From positions 26,160,605 to 26,224,604 of the forward strand of contig NC_045130.1 in assembly GCF_007655135.1 (NCBI RefSeq): a DNA stretch of 64,000 nucleotides. Reading direction: 5' to 3'. Positions 1 through 12,400 of this stretch are shown here, piece after piece. The notes beneath the pieces were generated by a model. That model had not been told where the DNA came from and searched no databases. It saw only the letters and a program-made list of their open reading frames with translations. Origin of the DNA: Punica granatum. Taxonomy: Eukaryota > Streptophyta > Magnoliopsida > Myrtales > Lythraceae. Position 1 is the first letter of the stretch, and each line of letters begins with the position of its first letter. A program made the translations under genes and the position numbers.

Positions 1-1064
1 TCTATTGGATTTTATTTGACAGTTTTAGCTTTTCCCCAATAAAAGCACAAGACTTGGGCATGAGAATGGTGTGGATGGTACAAGGAACAGAGGCGCATTC
101 AAAAGGGAGAAGTATTTGGGTTTTAGCATTCTTGTTGCACGATTATGTCATATTATCTTAGACTCTTGTCAATTTCCCTTTAATCTCAATGTTTGGGTTG
201 AATTCTTGTGTGTGTTATTCATTCTTATGGGTTAATTTCATATATTAGAATTGCAATTGTACCCGCATGTTGTTAATTTGTTTATTTTCTTTTGATCTAG
301 TGAGTTATCATTATATTCTATTTAGTCTATTTCCGTGTTTAATACTTGCAATTGCTTAATCACCAATTGTATTGATTTCAATAGTGTAGATGAATTCGGG
401 AGGGGAATTCTAGATATAGATTAGGGGTAAACTAGTCGAAGATCGGCTTTGATAGATCGTTTCGAGTGTAGATTCGTTTACCGTTGATTTATGTATTACG
501 TAATGCACCACTTGAAAATGAATGACGCTTCCGCAACCCCATTTTCCATGAACTTTCAACTTTAAAGTTTTTTCAAATTATATATATATATATATGTATA
601 TGTATATTCATAAGCAATTGATTTCTTTCTTGAAAATGTATAGGAAGGTTTTAAAAATTTATACAAACTTTTGCAATTTTAATATATATATATATATATA
701 TATTAAATACTACTATAAAGAAAACAATCTTATCTACATTAAATTTTCAATGGCCCAGAAGTGATTGAATCTTATATCTAACTCAAATAGTATAAGTTAA
801 AAGGTAGTAAGATTTCTTTTTGTATTTTCTCGACCTGGGATTTCTCGCGCTCACCATGCATGCCAAGTAAGACAGGACTGAATCCCATGCGCTCTTGCCG
901 AGATAGTAATACTTTTTTTTTTTTTTTGCCTAGATAATCGAATTCTTCCTCGCTAGCCTTACATCTATATCTATATTGTACAGTACTACTAGCTACATTT
1001 TACATTAAAAAATTTAGGATAAAATGTGTAAATCAAATTTCAAGAAATTAAATGTAGCACATTT
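1..1064. other. AT-rich intergenic DNA with two TA microsatellites
   Basis: I recognise no gene here. Two TA dinucleotide tracts are visible, near 577-600 and 683-704. The stretch at about 60-500 is less AT-rich and could be an old transposon edge, but no coding motif, primer-binding site or terminal repeat supports that. Confidence 0.5.
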
Positions 1065-1225
1065 GAGGAAGGGGTCTTAGAGCAGTGTCCAAGAAACCGA
1101 CTCAAAACTAAGAGGTCTTGAATTCAATCCTCACCAGTGGGACGTATGTGCCCCTTTGTTTCGTTTAATTTCCTATCTTTATATTAGGCACATGAGCCTC
1201 CCTTATAATAAATAAAAAAATATTT
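1065..1225 (+). repeat. SINE-like repeat, copy 1
   Basis: A tRNA-like head carries a degenerate B-box (GAATTCAATCC, near 1121-1133). A tail follows with GCACATGAGCCTCCCTTATAAT and an A-rich end. The same order (head, B-box-like GGTTCGAT, then GTGGGAC..ATGT.CCC and GCCTCCCTTGTAAT) occurs at 35174-35335, and the head alone at 40091-40170. The family relation is read directly from the sequence; the SINE class is inferred from the box B and the A-rich tail. Confidence 0.5.
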
Positions 1226-1414
1226 GTCATAAATTCCTCAAACGTATTAACAGTTAAATATGCAATAAATATATACTAAATGACACTGTTAGTTGCAAAA
1301 TAATTACAATAATACTATTCGTCATAGAGGTTATTGTTTCAAATTTGAAACCAATTATTGGAATATATTATAGAGAGAATGATATAAATATATGAAAATA
1401 TGAGCCCACACAAT

Positions 1415-1562
1415 ATTACCTCGTGGGTTTGGATTGGTGGTAAAAAGGAGTGTAAATATTCAATCCATTTCAGGTTCGAAATCCCTTGAGGCCAACTTGC
1501 ACGGTCTTTGGTTGGTTCACCCAGTATTGTGCTCTTGCAGCCTGCATACAAGAGATATGATA
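1415..1562 (+). repeat. Possible second SINE-type repeat
   Basis: A B-box-like GGTTCGAAATCCC lies at about 1472-1484, preceded by an A-box-like TGGTGGTAAAAAGG at about 1436. It is followed by unique sequence and an AT-rich end. It does not share the tail of the copy at 1065. Only the boxes support this call. Confidence 0.28.
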
Positions 1563-1976
1563 TTAAAATTAAAATCAATCTTTCAAATATAAGGTTTTAC
1601 AAACAAAAAAATAAAAAACCACTAATTTCCTAACTCGTGGTCATATATAAAGAAAAAACATTTAAAAGTTACACTTCCATTGATCCACCGAAAAAAAAAG
1701 TGTACAAATTTTTTTTTTAAAAAGTGATTAATTTTGTAGTGCATTCTTAAATAAACATATTACACTTATAAAGTAAGACATTTAGATACAAAATTACTAA
1801 AACATCATTTAAGATTAGTCTAATTTTATTGAAAATTATATGTCGAACTTCTCACTATTCACAGCCAGAAAATTCATGTTTCTAATAATATATTACAAAT
1901 AAAAAAGTGTAAAGCTCACTATTGTATTTTTTTACATTTACTTTTCCAAAAAATACCCTTTATACTTTTTAAAATG

Positions 1977-2395
1977 TGTGTCTATATCGTTATAAGTGTC
2001 TTTTCAATGTGATTCTTAAAAAAAAAATTAACCACTTACGCCTTCTCATATAAATCAAGCCTTTGCACCATTAGCCATCTTTTTAACAAACCTTTTTCAT
2101 TGAATAAACCTCTCTCGTGAATACATCCTAAACCTCTCCCTCCAAACACAAACTAAACAAAACAACTTTACATATATATTTACAAACTAAATTCAATTTC
2201 ATATTCTCGCTGAAATAAAAAAAAAAATCCGTCTTTCTATATAATAAATTTTTATACTTTATATAGTATGCACCTATATCCTTATAAGTGTCTTTTCAAT
2301 ATAATTTTTTATAAATAACCACTTGCACCTTCTCATGTAAATTAACTCCTGTATCAATTGCCAATTTTTGAAACGCACATGTTTATCAAATAAAT
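1977..2395 (+). repeat. Imperfect direct repeat, about 125 bp, two copies
   Basis: About 125 bp starting near 1977 returns near 2270. Shared landmarks are TATAAGTGTCTTTTCAAT, a run of A or T, AACCACTT, CACCTTCTCAT and then a TTTGAAACG/TTTTTAACA stretch. The copies are about 290 bp apart and lie in AT-rich DNA. The origin is unknown; they may be traces of a tandem or nested repeat. Confidence 0.5.
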
Positions 2396-2579
2396 GTTGC
2401 TCTTGAAAATTCCAATAATTTGAAAATTATAGGAATTCACATTTTGTTTCTTCACATTTCTATTCCCACAATACCCATACAATAGTTTAAAATTCCAAAA
2501 ATGCCCTTAATTTCGGTTCCTATCCAGCGTACACTTTTCAGGCTGATTTTTGTTCCGTTAGAGTTTGCTGATTAAAAGT

Positions 2580-3720
2580 ACAATTAAAAACTGAAACGAG
2601 AAATAAAATTAAAAAGACCATTCAAAAAATCAATCACACCGTTTGGTTTGTCCACTTTCACTAGCCACCAACCGAAACTTCCCATATATTTCAGTTTCGG
2701 GGTGCATAATGCGCACTGCCTGATAGAGTCCACCATTGACGAATGGAATGCTGTCATCCGGTATGTCATCTTGCCTTTTTCTCTGATTTTATTGCCAGTA
2801 ATAAATTATTTTGGCCATCTTTCAGAAACTTCCGTGTTTCCTTTCATCCTTCATCTTTCAACCGAAGAATCTTCCAATAAATTGCCGAAAGAAGAGACCG
2901 TGGCAGATCAAGGGCCTTTTGTGTAAAGCATGGGAAGTTATATGTCGGTCCCTCACATTCGGCAGGTCTGATGGTGGAATTTTTTTAATTTTTTTTTCCG
3001 GGTAGTAGGCAAGGCCTGAGGGTGGAAATCATTTTACGAGATAGACCGATGTCTGAAGATGGTAGTCCATCCTTCCAAATTTTTGACATTTTAAAACATA
3101 TTTACACCTTATTCTTTGAGTTTTTTTTTTTAAGAAATTACTTACGTTAGTTTGCTCACTAACTCTAAAAGTTTACCTTCTTATACACCGAAACAACTCT
3201 ACTCTCTTGATTCAAGTCGTGGGTCCTTTTCTGGTATTCGAATCTTGGAAAGTCAATCCTTTCAAAGTTTTTCAGGAATCTGTTCCATATAAAACTTCGA
3301 AACCTCCTCAAGATAGCGTAGATGTTGGCCACCTATGACGGGTTTTTTTCCCGAAGTAAAGAGATCCATGCATCGATTCAAATCCTTATTCCATCGGTTA
3401 TGGTCCGCAATCTTTACTTTATTTTTATGAACGACTATCTATACAATATATGAAAATATGCAACTTCTTTAGTTATTTTTCTGACTATTTAGCTTCGAAA
3501 GTACCTTCTATTTTCTATCAAATTCCAAATGAGAAAATGCACATATGCATTCTCTTACAATATTTTTAAATTTTGTGCCCCGTCGATTTATGACCATGTA
3601 TGTATTCACTATCATTTAACACATCTCAGTTACCAAGATGAGTCTTATATCGCGATATGGGAAGTAATACCCTTTAGTTCCTTCTCACGTTTTTTTTGGT
3701 ACCCCAGTGTAATTCTACCA
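2580..3720. other. Intergenic DNA, no gene recognised
   Basis: A short open stretch on both strands around 2584-2926 has no recognisable domain. A GT-like donor near 2760 (CATCCGGTATGT) is not enough to call an exon. The rest shows no coding, RNA or repeat signal that I can name. Confidence 0.4.
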
Positions 3721-3734
3721 CATAATTATTTTTA

Positions 3735-4538
3735 GGGTTAATTGCACCGGTACTCCAAAAAGTTTCATGAATATTTCAGGTTAGTCCAAAATAACTTTTG
3801 GTAACTTATTGGTATAAAATGTTTCGAAACCATTTCATTGTAGTACATTCCGTCAATTGCCCCAGATGCCGTTAACATTTTACTGACGTGACGCGTCCTA
3901 TGTGTCACTTTTGTTACGTGGAACCAATCATAATGGGCCACGTCATTTAAGAGAACATAAAATCTGAAAAAGTCCAACAAAACACAGAAAAAAAAATACA
4001 AAAAAAGTAAAAATTTTAGAATAATAATAAAAAATTATTTTAAAAAATTTTAAAAATTTTAAAAATAATTTTAAAAATTTTAAAAATTAAAAACTTTTTA
4101 AAAACTTTTAAAAATAATTTTAAAAATTTTAAAAATTAAAAACTTTTTAAAAACTTTTAAAAATAATTTTAAATTTTAAAACTTTTAAATTAAAAATAAT
4201 TTTAATTTTAAATTTAAAAATTTAAAAATTAAATGTTTTTTTTTATTTTTCAAATTTAATTTAATTTTTATATTTTTATATTTTCATGTATTTTTATTGG
4301 ACTTTTTCAGATTTTATGTCCTCTCAAATGACGTGGTGAACTATGATTGGTTCCATGTAACAAAAGTGACACATAGGAAACGCCACGTTAGTAAAATGTT
4401 AACTGCGTCAGGAGCAATTGACGGAATGCACTACGTTGAAACGGTTTTAAAATTTTTTGTACCAACAAGTAACAAAAATTTTTTTGGACCAATCTGAAAC
4501 ATTAATAAAACTTTTTGGACCATCGATGCAATTAACCC
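3735..4538. mobile_element. Non-autonomous Mutator-like foldback element
   Basis: The element starts GGGTTAATTGCACCGG and ends with the inverted counterpart (TCGATGCAATTAACCC). Arms of about 260 bp mirror each other: 3775-4000 against 4290-4497, including a GTGACACATAGG segment and its complement. Between them is a 280-bp core made almost only of A and T. The flanks TTATTTTTA (3726-3734) and TTATTTATA (4539-4547) match at 8 of 9 bases. Nine-base target duplications and long terminal repeats are typical of Mutator-like elements. There is no transposase, so it is non-autonomous. The short ORFs in the two arms are the same inverted repeat read twice. Confidence 0.8.
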
Positions 4539-4730
4539 TTATTTATATGTACCATAAAAAGATAAATTGTGACAATTGACAAAAACAATCTAAACGTTAC
4601 TTAAAAAAGGAATCGCACAACTATATTGTTCTTTCAGAAGATTTTGATATTATTAAAATTTTATGGTCATACACAGACATACATTTTTGTCATAGAAAAA
4701 CCATTATTTCATTTTTTGAAGGAACATGAT

Positions 4731-4891
4731 GTCTAACAAAGGATAATATGAAATCATAGTTTTTCATTTATACTTGTTGTATATTAGGCATGTAATCAAT
4801 ACACATTTATGTACTTTCCTAGATAGTAATATACAGTGCTTATTTAACACCTCATGAGTGAGGATTCAGCCATTCAGTGCCCATTCCTTTA
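4731..4891 (+). repeat. 5' LTR of the copia element
   Basis: This matches the 3' LTR at 16081-16260 almost base for base over AAAGGATAATATGAAATC, then GTATATTAGGCATGTAATCAA, TTTCCTAGATAGT and CATTCAGTGCCCATT. A primer-binding site follows at once. The exact first bases are uncertain because the two copies differ before AAAGGATAAT. Confidence 0.75.
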
Positions 4892-4905
4892 TAGTATCAA
4901 AGCTA
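4892..4905 (+). other. Primer-binding site of the copia element (tRNA-Met type)
   Basis: TAGTATCAAAGCTA lies directly after the 5' LTR and resembles the TGGTATCAGAGC sequence complementary to the 3' end of initiator tRNA-Met used by most plant copia elements. Two bases have drifted. Confidence 0.6.
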
Positions 4906-4999
4906 CACCGGGTAACTCCCAACTAGGTGGCATGCTTCCGCTCCTTCTTGGTACGCCTTCTTCCCTTAACTTACCTATCTATTCCCTGACCTATCTCTT

Positions 5000-5438
5000 G
5001 TGCACAAATGGCTGATAATTCATCATCCTCAACTCCCACTACTCTACCCTCTTCGTCCTCAATCTCCATTGTCCTTCCTACATCATTTCCAACTATCCCT
5101 GTCAAACTAAAGGCATGAGCTACTTGTATTGCAAAGGAGTAATTGCTAATTTCACAGGGCCAACGGAAGCGAAAAAGGAACAGAAATTCAAAATTTTCTA
5201 CCCGTGAAACTAATTCAGAGACCTACTAGAAGAATAAGAGTAAATAAAAGCGTACATGGAATATTTAATATTGTCGACCGAGCGCCCCACGCGTGATGCC
5301 TCTACTGGTATCCACACCGACTTTGTCGACGAGTCTTCGAGATCGGCGGTGCTAGCGTCCAATACTCGAAAGAAACACCGATGCGACACCCGAAATTTTT
5401 AGACTAATGGACCTAATTTGAATTGAATAATTCAACTC

Positions 5439-5469
<31 letters not shown>

Positions 5470-7740
5470 GCTCACATATATACATATAAAGCATACACAC
5501 ACTAATTGAATCCATCCCCTTCTACTGCTTTTATAAGCAAATGGAGAGGTCATTTCTTTTCCCACGGCCGATGTGGGATGAGGGGAATTAATGTCCCCAA
5601 GTGACATGTGTCCATGCACATGTCCATCCAAATAAAAGCCGTGTGTCATCATATGCATCGTGCATCAATTGGGTCCATTTAATCTAATAAATCGAGTCTA
5701 ATTAATCGACAAATTTAATCTCATTAAATATCCGATTAATCGGTCGCACCATAAATCATCTAATCTCTATTAGACGATTTTATTGTTTCAAAATATCCCA
5801 TCGATTTAGTCGTCGTGTGTGACCCGGTAGGTTCCAATTACGTTGATAGTAATATCGAAATCTCTATTTCAATATTACAAACAGTGAGCGGCATCTAGCA
5901 ATGCATCACTGTTATTCAAGTAATCGGAAAGTCAATTTCTCGACGAACCTCGTGACCTACATTACCATGTAATATAATTCATTGTCCTCTATATCTCTAT
6001 TGAGCCCAAGGCATGGTTGATGACATCCTTGTATGGCTCAATATCTCTTTCTTGGTTTACCGGGTAAGTCTATTAGAACAAATGAGCTCGATATCGCTAT
6101 ATTGACTCATTTATGTATGCATACACTTTTAGACTTAACCACCAAGTGGCCGTGAGATATCGCTTCCGTTTCGTAGGAGGGACAAATCCTATCTTGGTCA
6201 CTCACATTCCTGTTCATGCTCTGTGATATACCCAACAACTGTCTTTATAACCAGCCTGTTACGGTAGCGTTTGACAGTATCAAAGTATATGACATTACAT
6301 GTAGAAATCCATGGTGACCTCAAGTCAAATGACAATTACACTATAGTCACTTTGAGATATGCTAATGACAGTCACGTAACAACCCATGTAACAATCTCAT
6401 GGTGGATCAATCCAATACACATTACTCTTAATGTATACATGTGGTGTGACTTGATATTTCCATATCCATGACCTGTGAGACTTGGTCATCAATCAACACC
6501 AACACTAGTCTAACCGTATTATCGTTATCTAATTAACGATAATACTTTGACTAGGGACATTTAGGAATAATGTTCGGTAATTAAAGGATCTCACAATCAA
6601 GTCACACTTGATGCCTATTGAACCTACTATTCCAAGGACATTATTGTGTAAAATCATATTTAGCGCAATCTACACAATAACATAAATGTCTCGTAATATA
6701 ATGAAATACATGTCATATTACAGAACTGATGATAGATTGCCTCTAGGGCATACACCAATTCCTAACAATAATGACTCCATTGCTCACAACCTATGGACTT
6801 CTTCATTATGTCGAAGGCAGAATCGCGGCACCAAGCAAAAATTAGAACAGATGGAGCAATCATATCTAATCCCGAGTATCTCAGCTGGCAATCAAGGGAT
6901 AACTTTGCCCTCACTTACATAATGCTAGCAATCACAGAAGAAGTAGGGGTGACAATCCTCTCTGCCAAGACTTCTCATGAAGCTTGGATGTCCTTAACCA
7001 CCGCATTCCTAACCCAAACTGCAGCTCAAGAAGATCTTCTTGATTAACAGTGGCGAGACCTAAAGGAGACTAATCAATGGCTAAATTCGTCGGCTCAATC
7101 AAGGAACAAGCTTTGAAATACGCTCAGCTAGGAAAACTGAAATCAGCTGCTGAAATCAACAGACGCGTCTACATGGGTCTTGGTCCCAATTGGGAAATGA
7201 TTGTTCTCGCCCAGTCGGAGCAAATGCTTATGATGAGCACTAACAAGCTCCAATCCCTCCTAGTCGGCCATGAAGATAGATGACTTTATGCAGCGACTAA
7301 GAATTCGCAGATAGCTCTTCAGCCCCTCTCTTGGGAATCCTCGGCTCGACTTTGGTTGAAATCCACTATACCAGTGGCCGCAGGAATCAGGGAGGTCGCG
7401 GAAACGAAGGTGGCAAGGGTAACAATAAAGGAGGGAAAGGAAAGAGCAAAGGCGACTCACAGGGCTTCGGAAGGACCTTCTCTAGTGAAGGATCGAACAG
7501 AGAAGGTGGATTTTACCCTAATCAGGTCTTGGGTAGGAAAGGTGAAGGCTTCGAGTCGGACGTGCAGAAAATTCAAAGCTTCGGGTCGACTGTCTATTCC
7601 GGTTTGGATCAAGTGCATGCGAGTTAAACTCGTGACTCGTGCCTTCTCGCTGGGCCTTTTTCTAGGCCCAACTTCATTGCTCGTGGCCCAATCCCATTTA
7701 GCAGCCCCTGTTTCGGTGTAGTTCAGCATTTTGGGCCCTA
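5000..7740 (+). pseudogene. Copia gag remnant, interrupted by a solo LTR
   Basis: The gag opens near 5007 with a Ser/Thr-rich N-terminus and continues to about 5143. It resumes at 6773 with P-L-L-x-x-Y-G-L-L-H-Y-V-E-G, the typical copia gag entry region. Further along, 6900-7290 encodes pieces such as AWMSLTTAFLTQT in shifting frames. A Gly/Lys/Arg-rich stretch (7370-7560) matches the basic linker before the zinc knuckle. In-frame stops and frameshifts are spread throughout. The capsid protein that would package the element's RNA can no longer be made. Confidence 0.7.
5144..6767 (-). mobile_element. Solo LTR, BARE/Angela-like copia, inserted in copia gag
   Basis: Read on the minus strand the LTR begins TGTTAGGAATTGGTGTATG followed by CCCTAGAGGC, the hallmark start of BARE/Angela (Tork group) LTRs, and ends TTAGCA, so it is bounded by TG..CA. 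The length of 1624 bp fits that group. Flanking five-base sequences GTAAT (5139-5143) and ATAAT (6768-6772) agree at 4 of 5 positions. No internal region or second LTR is present, so it is a solo LTR left by LTR-LTR recombination. A TA microsatellite lies inside at 5442-5470. Confidence 0.8.
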
Positions 7741-7744
7741 ATCC

Positions 7745-9396
7745 ATGGTCCTCTGTCAGTTGTGTAACAGGCCAAGTCATACCACACCGTTTTGTCAGGT
7801 TTTTGGTGCTCAGGCTCATCTGACCCATGGTTCCTCTACGGGAATTCATGACCTGGACTGGTATATGGACTTAGGTGCAACCCATCATGTGACATCCAAT
7901 TTTTCCACTCTTAAACTTCATGATGATAACCCCACTTCGGACCATGTTTTCATATGTGATGGTAAAGCACTCCCGATTCTAGCATCTGGTTCATCCACCA
8001 TTAAATCTTCCCAACGTCCTTTAAACTTGAATCATATTCTTTATGCACCGCATATTTCTAAAAATTTAATTTCTATATCCAAGTTTGCCAAGGATAATAA
8101 ATGTTTTTTTGAGCTTCACCTGGATTGTTTTCTTGTGAAGGATCTTTATACTCGCCAAGAGCTTATGATTGGACCAGTTAAGAATGGCCTCTACTGTTTC
8201 CACCTGAGAGGCAGGCATTCTAACAGTCCTTAGGCTCATCTTTCCACTTCTTGTTCCAATGTCTTGTGGCACCAATGCCTCATTCATTCATCTTTTCATG
8301 TAGTTCGTCATGCATTAAATTCCTCTTGTTCCCTTAATAATGAACATATTGATCATGTATGTTCTACATGTCAACAAGGAAAAATAATAAATACATCCTT
8401 TCCACCAACTTTAAATAAAACAACCTCTTTATTTGAGCTTATTCATGTCGATATTTGGGGGCTTCTGCACCTGTTACTTCTCATACTGGTTATCATTACT
8501 ATATTCATTTTATTCATGATTATTATAAATTCTTCTGGTTTTACATCCTAAAATCTCGATCTGATGTACTTCACGTACTTCGTACGTTTCGTCTTCAAGT
8601 TGAGAATCTTTATGGACATCGAATCAAATATTTTCAGTCAAATGGTGCTAAGGAATTTCTCTCTGTAGATTTTCAAGCTGAACTGCAGAACAATGGAATT
8701 TTCCATAGAATCTCTTGTCCTCATTTACCCCAACAAAATGGTTCAATTGAGCGTAAACACTGCCACATCGTTGACTTGGGTTTGACTCTCCTTTTTCATT
8801 CTTCAACTCCCATAAAAATTCTGGGATTATGCTTTTGAAACAACCGTATATCTTATCAATAAGCTACCTACAAAATCTCTCAATTTCAAATCCCCATATG
8901 AGATTCTTCATAGCCAAAAACCCGATTACTCTAATTTACAAGTATTTGGGTGTCTCTGCTAGTCGTACTTGCGTCCTTGCACACGGCATAAACTAGAACC
9001 TTGATCTCAGCCCTGTGTTTTCCTTAGATATCTTTATCACTATCAAGGGTATTAGTGTCTTCACCCTACTACTGGTTGTGTTTTTATATCTACTGAGGTT
9101 GTTTTCGATGAGTCAAATTTTCCATACAGGACTAGTATGCCTATCTCGGTGGAAGTGGAGAGGCTCTCCTTAGGTTCTGCATCTGCTCCTGGTATATCTC
9201 TTCCTCCTTCATCTAATTCCACTGCCCATATTCCAATTCCACCAACCTTATCCAAACCTCTTGCATCCCAAAACTCTACTCATACAGCTCTCGCTCCTGA
9301 GATTCATCAACAGTCTACAGGTTCTGAAGTCTTGTCTGAGAGTGCTTCGGGTACTAATGTCATGTTTACTGCACATAACACTCATAGGATGGTGAC
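7745..9396 (+). pseudogene. Copia pol remnant: zinc knuckle, protease, integrase
   Basis: The first open stretch (7745-8233) has a zinc knuckle C-x2-C-x4-H-x4-C (CQLCNRPSHTTPFC), then the protease site WYMDLGATHHVTS. The catalytic triad should read D-S-G, but here Ser is Leu. The pre-integrase segment ends IGPVKNGLY. The integrase HHCC region follows (LWHQCLIHSS..CSTCQQGK, about 8258-8390), then the core (8455-8838), where the second catalytic Asp is Asn (FQSNGAKEF) and the region around the glutamate reads PQQNGSIERK. Several frameshifts separate these parts. The protein ends in the Ser/Pro-rich linker just before the solo LTR at 9402. Confidence 0.85.
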
Positions 9397-9401
9397 GTGG
9401 T

Positions 9402-12400
9402 TGTCAGCACCAACTCCCGGAGAGAGCATCAGCGGCAAATCTGACTACAGCCTGACAAATATAGCAGAACAAGGCCCAGTAATGCTCGGACCACTATTCA
9501 TAGTCAAGTCAATAGGGGGCAAGCACACGAATATGAAGTAGGAGTTACAGGAGAAGCATCAAGGCAACCCAAAGAGACCAAAAAGGGCATTTGATTCCAA
9601 GATGACAGGAGCATTAGAAAGTATTCAGTGGGAGAGTCTGGGAACCCCTCCCAGAGTCAGATTGGAAATCCGCCCCAAGCATACTCAGGAAAACATGCAA
9701 ATCTCTTGGGCAAATCCAATTTGGGCTCAATCGCACCCAGGACCACAGAGCACATCAAAGTCCTCCTTGGTGCTAAACTGTAGGTTCACCCGGGCACATT
9801 CAAAGAATCAGTCATATTTCCCGAGCAAGTCCAAAATAGGCACAAACGCACGTGTTCAACGAATAGTCGAGGTCAGCTTTGACAGAACAGAGCATAAAGC
9901 GATCACCAAGCACGTCAAAATGCTAGGTGCCAAATCGAATATTTGCCCCGAGTATATTCAAAGAATCAGCTAAGTTTCCCAAGCCAATTCAAAATGAGTT
10001 CAAGTGCACGCGCCCAACAAATAGTACAAGGCCTGTTTTGACAGAACAGGGAGCATCGATGTCTCAGGAATGTCCAAACACCCTTAGGGCACCATGTGAG
10101 CACCAACCGCAAATCTTAGGGCAAAATGGTCATTTGACTCGCCTGATGCAGAACATGCCAAAACAAGCAATATAGCGCTCAGATACGCGAATAGACGACA
10201 CAAAAGACCAATTTGGCTCCGGTCATCCAAGCTGAGCAAAACCAACCCTCGACCCTTGGGCAGGGGCAAAACGGTCATTTGGCCAACATAAAGTGCAAAA
10301 TATGCTAAAATGAGCAGTGTAGCACACAGACCCCTAAATAGGCAACATAAATGTTCAATTTTGGTTCTGGACATTCGAATCGAGCAAAACTAGCCCCAAG
10401 CTCCCAGGTCACACAAAATATTCCCAAATGCCCGAACATAACGAATTTGGGCTCATTCGGATCGTTTTGCACATGCATTGCTTATTCAATGCTCATTTGA
10501 GCCACGAGCCCCGAATGCACGAACAAGCAGGACTCGAGCTTTTCCAATCCACGCCCCAAGCCATGTGGGACCTACGGCTACTCAAATACTTCCAAGTGTC
10601 CAAACATGGCAATGTTGGTCTTGTTTGAATCGTCTTTTTACGCGCATTACTGATTCCTCATTCATTCGAACCTCGAGACTCGATCACGCGACAAACTGTG
10701 ACCCGAACTTCCCCAACTCAACCCCAAGCCTTGTGGGACCCACGGCCAGCCATCCTAGCCGCCCTAGCCACCCCCAAACCATGTGGGGCCCACTGGTTTG
10801 AGTCGGCCCGCCCCTCCTAGCCGCAATTCCCTTCTTGGCCGACTTGCCCAAGACAATTTGGATTTTGCTTCATCTTCTTCCAAGCCAACTTGCACCAACT
10901 TGCTCCAAAATATCAAGCCACCATTCTTGACCCTTAAGAGCCCTAATGCAACCGGCCTTGCCCTAATCTTCCCTTAATTGCACTTAATTTTGCACAATGG
11001 CACCATTAAGCACCTCTATATATGCCCTATGCATAATTAAGCTAATCACTTCCACTCTTGCCATTCTCTCTCAAAATCCTCTCAAAGGCAGTCTCAAGAG
11101 CTCTGATCGTCTAGGTCCTTGCACCCACTAAAACAAGGCAAAACTTGCTAGAAAACAAACTGTTTTCCAATGACCGCCCACCTGACTTAGCCTGAGCCTC
11201 AAACTAAATACATACCCCCCATGTTTTCGACCTCCCAAGTCCATTGGTGGTATTAGTTTTGTCATTTGAAGCTCAAAGCACCTGGTTCCAGCTTAGGTTA
11301 GAGGTGGGCCTCTTATTTGTTCTCGGGTAGTTGCCCCATTTTCGGGGTTGCTCTTCCTTGAGCACACAAGGGCTTGGTGTTTGGGCTCAAACAAAACCTC
11401 AAGCACCCACCAGGGGTCCTCTCGAAGCAAGGAGCCACTGTGCAAATTGACCAAACCACTTGTTCCTATCCTTTTTCCTTATCGAGTTTCCTTTGTGCCT
11501 CATCGGTTTCCTTTTGTGTTTTCGAGTTAGCATAGGTTCTCGCACGCCACGAGCCACCCATAGCCACCTCAAGCAACCTCTTAGGAGTCGTGCCATCCCG
11601 TGCCGACTTGGAGAAGGCATCCCGAGCCCCCTGGTTTGGTTGAGTCTTTCCCGAGTGCCTTTGTGCTTCTCGGGTCTGCACCGTCCAGCGGTGCACCCAT
11701 GCATCTAGCGTGCGTCCGACAATTTGTCCGACGATTCTCCAAGCGTTCGAGGTTAGGTATAACATTCTTACGACTTAAAAAAGTTAGGACTCTTAGTTAC
11801 TTAGGTTTGTGGGGGTGATAAGGCGGTTTTATTGCATGCTTTCGTTTATTTTGTTTAGTTTCGTTATTTTGGCTTTGTAGTGATGTATATGCATGGATGA
11901 ATGTGTGTAATAATCAAGCATGATGGGAAGTAGCTTAAATTGAAGTTAAAGAGACCGTCATGGCCACAAGAAGCCATGAGGGCTCTCGACTATTCCTCAA
12001 GGGAGAGGGGCCGTGAGCTCACTTGGCTCCTTTGGGCTCTTGATGGCCTCCTTCCCTTCGATCTTGGCTTTTCCCGTATTTTTACGATGAGTCGGTGCCA
12101 TTTTATTGATTCCATTTAAAATCGTGTCATTTAGCATGTTTGAACGCGTGCTTGTAATTTTCCGAGAGCATGGCGGCACCGACTTCGTTAATATGTGTTA
12201 TTACTGTGTTTTACGAATGTTGCATGCGAGAAACGATTATAACTGTGGCAAAGAGACCGAGCAAAACCCGTTACGGATCGAGGACCCTCTCGGCCATCCT
12301 TGAAGGGAGTGACCCGAGAGCTCCTTGACCCATGCCAGGTCAAGAATGACCTCTTTCCTTTGGTTTAAAGTTGTTGCTCGGATTAATCGTAATCGGACAT

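Noticed and set aside
2584..2926. Short overlapping ORFs on both strands with a possible splice donor
   Set aside because: No family resemblance and no matching acceptor or downstream exon.
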